Source: Eubacterium sp. (GTDB lineage: Bacteria > Bacillota > Clostridia > Lachnospirales > Lachnospiraceae). Taken from it: a stretch of DNA of 6,503 nucleotides. The translations under genes and the position numbers were made by a program. The stretch is taken from contig JAILSA010000060.1 of the NCBI GenBank assembly GCA_024697885.1, positions 1 through 6,503 on the forward strand, given 5' to 3'. Shown here in pieces: positions 1 to 3,387 of the stretch. Position 1 is the first letter of the stretch; every line of letters starts with the position of its first letter. The notes beneath the pieces were generated by a model that was not told the origin of the DNA, searched no databases, and saw only the letters and a program-made list of their open reading frames with translations.

Positions 1-1908
1 TCCCACAGATACGGAAATGTTTTCTACGGTCATGTTGCCGTTTTTCAAAAGGGTTCTAGCCTTTTTCATTCGAATCTTGGTCAACTGCTCCACAAAGGTT
101 CTGCCGGATTTTTCCTTGATGAACTTGCTGACATATGGCTCTGTCAGGTGGAACTCCTTGGCCACATCCTCTAGAGTGACGTTTTGGTAGTTGGCCTGCA
201 TGAAATTCATCATTTCCATAAGGCGCTCGTCCTTGCAGGATTCGTTGTTGGCAATCTCTGGCAGCTTGTTGACGCAGACGCAGAGGGCGTGGATGGATGC
301 GGAGATAATGTCCTCATCGATGCCGACTCCCCAGAATACCTGGCCGTTGCAGGTGATGGATACATAGGCAATGGCCTTGGAAGAAGATCCCTGGGTCAGA
401 GCGTGCTCCTCGTAGGAGGAGAGCTGGTAGCTGATGCCAAAGAACTGCTTGATGGTGTTGCTGACAGCATCCAAACGGCCGTTTCCGTTGGCGTCTACGA
501 TGGTTTTTTTGTCCCCGCAGACGATGGTGGATTCTGCCATAATGCCGTCCACCTGCTTGAAGTGGCAGTCGCTAATCTGGAAATATGGGGTTGGGTTGAT
601 GTATTTGTCCTCGAAGATTTCCATAATCCACTGTGGAGAGAGCTCCTTGTGCTCGTCGTCGGAAACCTGCTTCATGGTATAACCCACTTCCTCGCGCATG
701 GCGTCTGGCAGGGAAATGCCGAAGTTCTGCTTGAGGATATAGTTGACGCCGCCCTTTCCGGACTGGCTGTTAATTCGAATTACATCGGAGTCGTAGGTTC
801 TGCCCACATCCTGAGGATCGATTGGCAGGTAAGGAACGCTCCAGGTTGTCAGGTTGTTGTCCTCGCGCCACTGCATTCCCTTGGCGATGGCATCCTGGTG
901 GGAACCGGAAAATGCGGTAAATACCAGGTCTCCGCCGTATGGCTGGCGAGGTGTGACCTCCATGCGGGTGTAGGTCTCGTAGCGCTTGCGAATCTCTGTC
1001 ATGTTGGAGAAGTCCAGTTTTGGATCCACTCCGTGGGAGAACATGTTCATGGCCAAGGTAACGATATCCACATTACCAGTTCTCTCTCCGTTTCCAAAGA
1101 GGGTTCCCTCGATGCGGTCAGCGCCGGCCAAAATACTCAGCTCTGCGTCGCTGACACCGCTTCCACGGTCGTTGTGTGGGTGGATGCTCAGAGTGACAGC
1201 ATCGCGATATTTCAAATGTTTGTGGATGTACTCTACCTGTGTGGCGAAGACATGTGGCATGGCATTCTCCACTGTGGTAGGAATGTTGATGATGGTCTTG
1301 TGGTCTGTGGTTGGCTGGAAGACATCCAATACAGCGTTGCAGACCTCAACAGCGTAGTCCACCTCTGTGCCAGGGAAACTCTCTGGGCTGTACTCAAAGG
1401 AAAAATTGCCCTCGGTCTCGTCTGCCAATTTTTTCAAAAGCTTGGCGCCGTCAATGGCAATCTGCTTTACCTCTTCCTTGGATTTTTTGAAAACCTGCTC
1501 GCGCTGAGCTACGGAAGTGGAGTTGTAAAGGTGGATGACAGCGTGTGGTGCCCCCTGAACGGCCTCGAAGGTCTTCTTGATGATATGCTCTCTGGCCTGG
1601 GTCAAAACCTGTACGGTTACATCCTGTGGAATCATATTTTTTTCAATTAGGGCGCGCATGAATTCGTACTCGGTTTCGGATGCAGCAGGGAAGCCTACTT
1701 CGATCTCCTTGAATCCGATTTCCACCAACATCTGGAAGTAGTTCAATTTCTCCTCTAGGCTCATTGGCTCGATCAGAGCCTGGTTGCCGTCGCGCAAGTC
1801 TACAGAACACCAAATAGGTGGCTCTGTGATTGAATCTTTTTTAACCCAATCGTAGGTGCATTCTGGTGGCATGAAATATGCTTTTTGGTATTTTTCAAAT
1901 CCCTTCAT
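1..1908 (-). CDS. leuA: 2-isopropylmalate synthase (type II LeuA) fused to a C-terminal AraC-type HTH domain; 3' end outside window
   Basis: Condenses acetyl-CoA with 2-ketoisovalerate to 2-isopropylmalate, the first committed step of leucine synthesis, in the cytoplasm. The frame is open for 636 codons from ATG 1908-1906 to the window edge. Visible: the N-terminal TIM-barrel motif DLRDGNQ (37-43, with catalytic Arg39 and metal-ligand Asp40), the metal-binding HPHNDRGSG (243-251), and a C-terminal regulatory domain (about 435-548) with GNGRLDAV (474-481) and GVGIDEDIISAS (527-538). The sequence resembles the yeast/actinobacterial LeuA type. Such enzymes normally end near the position of VNKLPEI (546-552). 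Here a short linker leads into an AraC/XylS-like domain (about 564-636+): first HTH at LEDVAKEFHLTEPYVSKFIK (579-598), the connecting helix with IRMKKARTLL (612-621), and the start of the second HTH at VENISVSVG (628-636). GGAGG (1917-1921) lies 8 nt before the ATG. The enzyme assignment is very secure; the fusion is secure because there is no stop or frame change; a gene-regulatory function is inferred. Confidence 0.95.
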   Translation of the reverse strand, partial: MKGFEKYQKAYFMPPECTYDWVKKDSITEPPIWCSVDLRDGNQALIEPMSLEEKLNYFQMLVEIGFKEIEVGFPAASETEYEFMRALIEKNMIPQDVTVQVLTQAREHIIKKTFEAVQGAPHAVIHLYNSTSVAQREQVFKKSKEEVKQIAIDGAKLLKKLADETEGNFSFEYSPESFPGTEVDYAVEVCNAVLDVFQPTTDHKTIINIPTTVENAMPHVFATQVEYIHKHLKYRDAVTLSIHPHNDRGSGVSDAELSILAGADRIEGTLFGNGERTGNVDIVTLAMNMFSHGVDPKLDFSNMTEIRKRYETYTRMEVTPRQPYGGDLVFTAFSGSHQDAIAKGMQWREDNNLTTWSVPYLPIDPQDVGRTYDSDVIRINSQSGKGGVNYILKQNFGISLPDAMREEVGYTMKQVSDDEHKELSPQWIMEIFEDKYINPTPYFQISDCHFKQVDGIMAESTIVCGDKKTIVDANGNGRLDAVSNTIKQFFGISYQLSSYEEHALTQGSSSKAIAYVSITCNGQVFWGVGIDEDIISASIHALCVCVNKLPEIANNESCKDERLMEMMNFMQANYQNVTLEDVAKEFHLTEPYVSKFIKEKSGRTFVEQLTKIRMKKARTLLKNGNMTVENISVSVG

Positions 1909-1916
1909 AAATGATT

Positions 1917-1921
1917 CCTCC
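1917..1921 (-). promoter_or_regulatory. leuA ribosome-binding site
   Basis: GGAGG on the minus strand, 8 nt upstream of the ATG at 1908. It fixes this ATG as the start; the protein beginning MKGFEKYQKAYFMPPE matches the N-terminus expected for type II LeuA. Confidence 0.85.
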
Positions 1922-1952
1922 ATTTCTATCTATAAGTCTCTTGATTTTTTCT

Positions 1953-1983
1953 ATTATAATAACATAGTTGATCTTTTTTACAA
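1953..1983 (-). promoter_or_regulatory. Probable leuA promoter
   Basis: Minus-strand reading. TTGTAA (1983-1978) can serve as -35 and TATTAT (1961-1956) as -10, with a 16-nt spacer ending in TGT, an extended -10 arrangement. An overlapping alternative -10 is TATAAT (1958-1953), which would have a long 19-nt spacer. Either choice puts the transcript start near 1945-1950 and leaves a leader of only about 40 nt, too short for a T-box or a peptide attenuator. Confidence 0.55.
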
Positions 1984-2018
1984 TGATTAAATTTAATCAG
2001 TTTAGTTGATATTTTTTA
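1965..2018. repeat. Direct repeats TAGTTGAT(C/A)TTTTTTA upstream of leuA
   Basis: Copy 1 is at 1965-1980 (TAGTTGATCTTTTTTA) and copy 2 at 2003-2018 (TAGTTGATATTTTTTA), the same 16 bp with one mismatch, 38 bp apart. Copy 1 fills the spacer of the leuA promoter and overlaps its -35; copy 2 lies upstream of the -35. A looser third relative, TTGATTTTTTCTA, is at 1941-1953, at or just past the -10. AraC-family proteins typically bind direct repeats, so these are reasonable candidate sites for the HTH domain fused to LeuA. The region is AT-rich, so part of the similarity could be chance. Confidence 0.45.
1984..1999. promoter_or_regulatory. 16-bp perfect palindrome abutting the leuA -35 (candidate operator)
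   Basis: TGATTAAATTTAATCA is identical to its reverse complement and directly touches the proposed leuA -35 hexamer at 1978-1983. A protein bound here could contact or block RNA polymerase at leuA. The site lies between two copies of a direct repeat. Candidate binders are the DtxR-like regulator encoded next door, the LeuA-HTH protein, or an unlinked regulator. Half-site spacing (TGAT-N8-ATCA) does not fit the FNR/CRP type, which needs a 4-nt gap between the TGAT and ATCA elements. Confidence 0.45.
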
Positions 2019-2055
2019 ATTAAGTAGTTTTTGGGAAATTTTCTTGATTGCAGAT

Positions 2056-2084
2056 TTGATTAGAAGAGTGAAAAATGTTATACT
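2056..2084 (+). promoter_or_regulatory. Promoter of the DtxR-family gene
   Basis: TTGATT (2056-2061) as -35 and TATACT (2079-2084) as -10, separated by exactly 17 nt, with an extended TGT in front of the -10 (2076-2078). The predicted start is near 2091, giving a leader of about 26 nt. The promoter points away from leuA, so the two genes are divergently transcribed from 1909-2116. Confidence 0.75.
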
Positions 2085-2093
2085 GTCTATAAC
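2077..2093. promoter_or_regulatory. Inverted repeat over the -10/start of the DtxR-family promoter (candidate operator)
   Basis: GTTATACTGTCTATAAC is a perfect 6-bp inverted repeat (GTTATA and TATAAC) around a 5-nt centre. It covers the -10 hexamer and the expected transcript start, where a bound repressor would block the promoter. Autoregulation by the downstream DtxR-like protein is the natural guess. The left arm is part of the -10, so coincidence cannot be excluded. Confidence 0.4.
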
Positions 2094-2116
2094 TAAGCTT
2101 TGAGAGGAAGGGTGTT

Positions 2117-2500
2117 ATGGCAAAGTATAATGAATCAGCAGAAAATTATTTGGAGACGATCCTTGTTTTGAGCCGACAACTGCCTGTTGTTCGCTCTGTA
2201 GATGTGGCTAATGAGATGGGGTTTAAGAAGTCCAGTGTCAGCGTGGCTATGAAAAACCTGAGGGAGAAGGGACAGATCACGGTGACCGACTCTGGCTATA
2301 TTTACCTGACAGAGGAGGGTAAGGAAATCGCAGAGATGATTTACGAGAGACATGAACTCTTTACCCGAGCCCTGGTGGCCTTGGGGGTAAATCCTGATGT
2401 GGCAGAGGAGGATGCCTGCAAAATCGAGCATGTAATCAGCGCCGAGAGCTTCGCTGCAGTAAAGGATTTTGTGTTGAAAGCGCTGCCAGAAGAAAACTAG
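2117..2500 (+). CDS. DtxR/MntR-family metal-dependent transcriptional regulator, short form
   Basis: Cytoplasmic DNA-binding regulator of 127 residues; the family represses metal-uptake genes when Fe(II) or Mn(II) is bound. A winged helix occupies about residues 8-65: the recognition helix region is FKKSSVSVAMKNLREKG (36-52) and the wing ends at GYIYLTEEGK (60-69). The dimerisation/metal region follows with RHEL (78-81) and CKIEH (101-105). By family alignment the likely ligands are Glu13, His79, Cys101, Glu104 and His105. Cys-x-x-Glu-His is the DtxR-like arrangement, while Bacillus MntR has Glu at the Cys position; Asn10 replaces the Asp/Met ligand of MntR/DtxR. The protein is slightly shorter than MntR (about 142 residues) and lacks the SH3-like third domain of DtxR. 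A ribosome-binding site in GAGAGGAAGGG (2102-2112) supports the ATG. It is monocistronic, with its own promoter and terminator and no adjacent metal transporter, so its metal and targets cannot be assigned here. Confidence 0.88.
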   Translation: MAKYNESAENYLETILVLSRQLPVVRSVDVANEMGFKKSSVSVAMKNLREKGQITVTDSGYIYLTEEGKEIAEMIYERHELFTRALVALGVNPDVAEEDACKIEHVISAESFAAVKDFVLKALPEEN

Positions 2501-2522
2501 ATTTGAGTGGAATTTGAAAAGG

Positions 2523-2550
2523 AAAAGGACGCCGGAGGGCGTTCTTTTTT
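2523..2550 (+). terminator. Rho-independent terminator of the DtxR-family gene
   Basis: Stem AGGACGCC (2526-2533) pairs with GGCGTTCT (2538-2545), one G-U pair, around loop GGAG, followed by TTTTTT to 2550. It lies 25-50 nt past the stop codon and confirms a single-gene transcript. Confidence 0.85.
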
Positions 2551-2579
2551 GGTGGGATGAATTTTCCACCTAAAAGTGC

Positions 2580-2609
2580 TTGACACACTCGGGAAAATGA
2601 TGTTATACT
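2580..2609 (+). promoter_or_regulatory. Promoter of the tRNA operon
   Basis: Consensus TTGACA (2580-2585) and TATACT (2604-2609), spacer 18 nt, with extended TGT before the -10. The expected start is near 2616, about 11 nt ahead of the first tRNA. The near-consensus strength suits stable RNA genes. Confidence 0.85.
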
Positions 2610-2626
2610 AGTCAAGCAGTCTTGTT

Positions 2627-2712
2627 GGAGAGGTGTCCGAGTGGTTTAAGGAGCCGGTCTTGAAAACCGGTGACTCCGAAAGGGGCCGTGGGTTCGAATC
2701 CCACCTTCTCCG
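2627..2712 (+). tRNA. tRNA-Ser (anticodon UGA)
   Basis: 86 nt. The acceptor GGAGAGG (2627-2633) pairs with CTTCTCC (2705-2711), with one G-U pair, and the discriminator is G2712. Anticodon stem CCGGT/ACCGG encloses loop CTTGAAA, with anticodon TGA at 2661-2663, reading UCA and other UCN codons. The long variable arm is typical of serine tRNA, and the T-arm holds GTGGGTTCGAATCCCAC. CCA is not encoded and must be added after transcription. Confidence 0.96.
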
Positions 2713-2713
2713 T

Positions 2714-2730
2714 TGACTTTTTAAAAGTCA
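2714..2730 (+). other. Short hairpin in the spacer between the two tRNA-Ser genes
   Basis: TGACTTTTTAAAAGTCA is an almost perfect palindrome starting 1 nt after the first tRNA. It is too AT-rich and lacks a following T-run, so it is unlikely to terminate; it may fold during 3'-end processing of the tRNA precursor. The role is a guess. Confidence 0.4.
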
Positions 2731-2762
2731 TAATTCAATAAAAAGCATTTATTTAGCTGACT

Positions 2763-2851
2763 GGAGAAGTACCCAAGTGGCTGAAGGGGCTCCCCTGGAA
2801 AGGGAGTAGGTCGTTAATAGCGGCGCGAGGGTTCAAATCCCTCCTTCTCCG
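2763..2851 (+). tRNA. tRNA-Ser (anticodon GGA)
   Basis: 89 nt. Acceptor GGAGAAG (2763-2769) pairs with CTTCTCC (2844-2850), discriminator G2851. Anticodon stem CTCCC/GGGAG encloses CTGGAAA with anticodon GGA at 2797-2799, reading UCC and UCU. A long variable arm (about 2807-2828) and T-arm GAGGGTTCAAATCCCTC are present. No encoded CCA. It shares a transcript with the preceding serine tRNA. Confidence 0.96.
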
Positions 2852-2854
2852 TTA

Positions 2855-2880
2855 GAAAAATCATTTGATTTTGATTTTTC
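2855..2880 (+). other. Hairpin in the spacer between tRNA-Ser(GGA) and tRNA-Trp
   Basis: GAAAAATCA (2855-2863) pairs perfectly with TGATTTTTC (2872-2880) around an 8-nt loop, 9 bp in all. Like the hairpin after the first tRNA it sits within a few nt of a tRNA 3' end. No T-run follows, so read-through into the tryptophan tRNA is expected. A processing or stability role is possible. Confidence 0.45.
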
Positions 2881-2890
2881 AACTGAATAA

Positions 2891-2961
2891 AGGGGCATAG
2901 TTCATCGGTAGAATAAGAGTCTCCAAAACTCCAGAGCTGGGTTCGATTCCTAGTGCCCCTG
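2891..2961 (+). tRNA. tRNA-Trp (anticodon CCA)
   Basis: 71 nt. Acceptor AGGGGCA pairs fully with TGCCCCT; the A1-U72 pair and the discriminator G73 (2961) are usual for bacterial tRNA-Trp. Anticodon loop CTCCAAA (2921-2927) gives CCA at 2923-2925, reading UGG. D-stem GTTC/GAAT has one G-U pair; T-arm is CTGGGTTCGATTCCTAG. The anticodon stem AGAGT/ACTCC has an A-C mismatch at its outer pair (27-43). No CCA is encoded. It is the last tRNA of the operon. Confidence 0.93.
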
Positions 2962-2970
2962 TTCCTAATA

Positions 2971-3013
2971 AGAATCTAGAAATAGCATGAGTAGCTGTTT
3001 CTAGATTTTTTTT
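2971..3013 (+). terminator. Terminator of the tRNA operon
   Basis: AATCTAGAAATAGC (2973-2986) pairs with GCTGTTTCTAGATT (2994-3007), a 14-bp stem with one G-U pair and a 7-nt loop, running into a T tract to 3013. It starts 10 nt after tRNA-Trp. Confidence 0.9.
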
Positions 3014-3065
3014 GTGCGTGCGGTGAGGAAAGCAAGTCGGTCCGCCTGGGGGCGCCCCGTAAAGG

Positions 3066-3106
3066 CTGGCTAAGAAATTCGACTTTTTTGCAGAAATCAT
3101 AGCCAG
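3066..3106. repeat. 41-bp hairpin repeat, copy 1
   Basis: Begins CTGGCTAAGAAATTCGAC and ends ATCATAGCCAG. The ends form an inverted repeat (CTGGCTA with TAGCCAG, then GA with TC after one mismatch). It aligns without gaps to the second copy at 3138-3178; the outer arms and the ATTCGA-T-run core are conserved. Confidence 0.75.
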
Positions 3107-3137
3107 AGAAGGGCAAAAAGGCGAAAAATGATGATTC

Positions 3138-3178
3138 CTGGCTAAGAGATTCGAATTTTTTTGATATATCTTAGCCAG
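3138..3178. repeat. 41-bp hairpin repeat, copy 2
   Basis: Begins CTGGCTAAGAGATTCGAA and ends ATATCTTAGCCAG. The arms CTGGCTAAGA and TCTTAGCCAG pair perfectly over 10 bp. Starts are 72 bp apart, with a 31-bp unrelated spacer between copies. No transposase or target duplication is seen; it looks like a small interspersed palindromic element. Confidence 0.75.
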
Positions 3179-3220
3179 CGCCGCCAATCAGCAACTGGCG
3201 CCGCCAAACACAACCCGCCA

Positions 3221-3358
3221 TCACACCTTCGCCAAAATCTCCTTCACCCCATCCTGATCCAGCTGGGCCACAGCGGTTTTCAGGTGGTCAAATTCCTGGG
3301 CTAGTGGCTCTGGAAGCTGGTAGTTAGAAAGTTTTTCTTTTAATATGGAGAATTCTGT
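3221..3358 (-). pseudogene. Probable C-terminal remnant of a decayed gene
   Basis: A minus-strand frame ending at TGA (3223-3221) reads as a plausible amphipathic helical C-terminus of about 45 residues: it contains LKEKLSNYQLPEPLAQEF, then a second helix and the end DGVKEILAKV. This has the alternating charged/hydrophobic pattern of a real protein, unlike the surrounding sequence, and no start codon with a ribosome-binding site is present. Upstream the frame enters the control region and 5' end of the membrane-protein gene, where it no longer looks protein-like. The best reading is a gene truncated by deletion, leaving only its tail. Similar two-helix tails occur at the end of some signalling proteins with Hpt-like domains, but that link is a weak impression and the parent gene is not identified. 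Confidence 0.4.
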
Positions 3359-3374
3359 AATAAAATGGTTGGGT

Positions 3375-3380
3375 GGAGGG
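3375..3380 (+). promoter_or_regulatory. Ribosome-binding site deciding the membrane-protein start
   Basis: GGAGGG with 7 nt to ATG 3388. The alternative in-frame GTG at 3373-3375 would place the start on top of this site, with no comparable site further upstream, so translation from 3388 is favoured. Confidence 0.8.
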
Positions 3381-3387
3381 AGAACAT

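Larger units (their letters stand above)
3014..3387. other. Intergenic stretch with no intact gene
   Basis: The 374 bp between the tRNA terminator and the membrane-protein gene hold a GC-rich patch with the palindrome GGGGCGCCCC (3049-3058), two copies of a 41-bp hairpin repeat (3066-3178), a short direct repeat GCGCCGCCAA (3178-3187 and 3198-3207), and a probable gene remnant on the minus strand (3221-3358). A possible -10-like TAAAAT (3361-3366) precedes the membrane-protein gene, but no good -35 is evident, so that promoter is left unassigned. Minus-strand open frames through the hairpin repeats resemble no protein and were not called. Confidence 0.6.

Noticed and set aside
184..1650. Long open frame of 488 codons on the plus strand, antisense to leuA
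   Set aside because: The opposite strand gives an unmistakable LeuA over the whole length; the plus frame is a codon-bias shadow with no ribosome-binding site and no recognisable motifs.
1909..2116. T-box or leucine attenuator upstream of leuA
   Set aside because: The likely leader is only about 40 nt, with no T-box sequence, leucine-codon leader peptide or terminator hairpin.
2135..2569. Minus-strand open frame opposite the DtxR-like gene
   Set aside because: It overlaps a confident gene and runs through that gene's terminator; its translation resembles no protein.
2627..3013. Integration site of a mobile element at the tRNA genes
   Set aside because: No integrase, no duplicated tRNA 3' end and no phage-like genes are seen next to the tRNAs; a normal terminator follows the operon.
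3066..3178. CRISPR array with a 41-bp repeat and 31-bp spacer
   Set aside because: There are only two units, the repeat interiors diverge, the repeats have strong terminal palindromes, and no cas gene is present.
2879..3187. Minus-strand open frame of 102 codons across tRNA-Trp, the tRNA terminator and the hairpin repeats
   Set aside because: It crosses a tRNA and a terminator, and its internal similarity comes only from the two DNA repeats.
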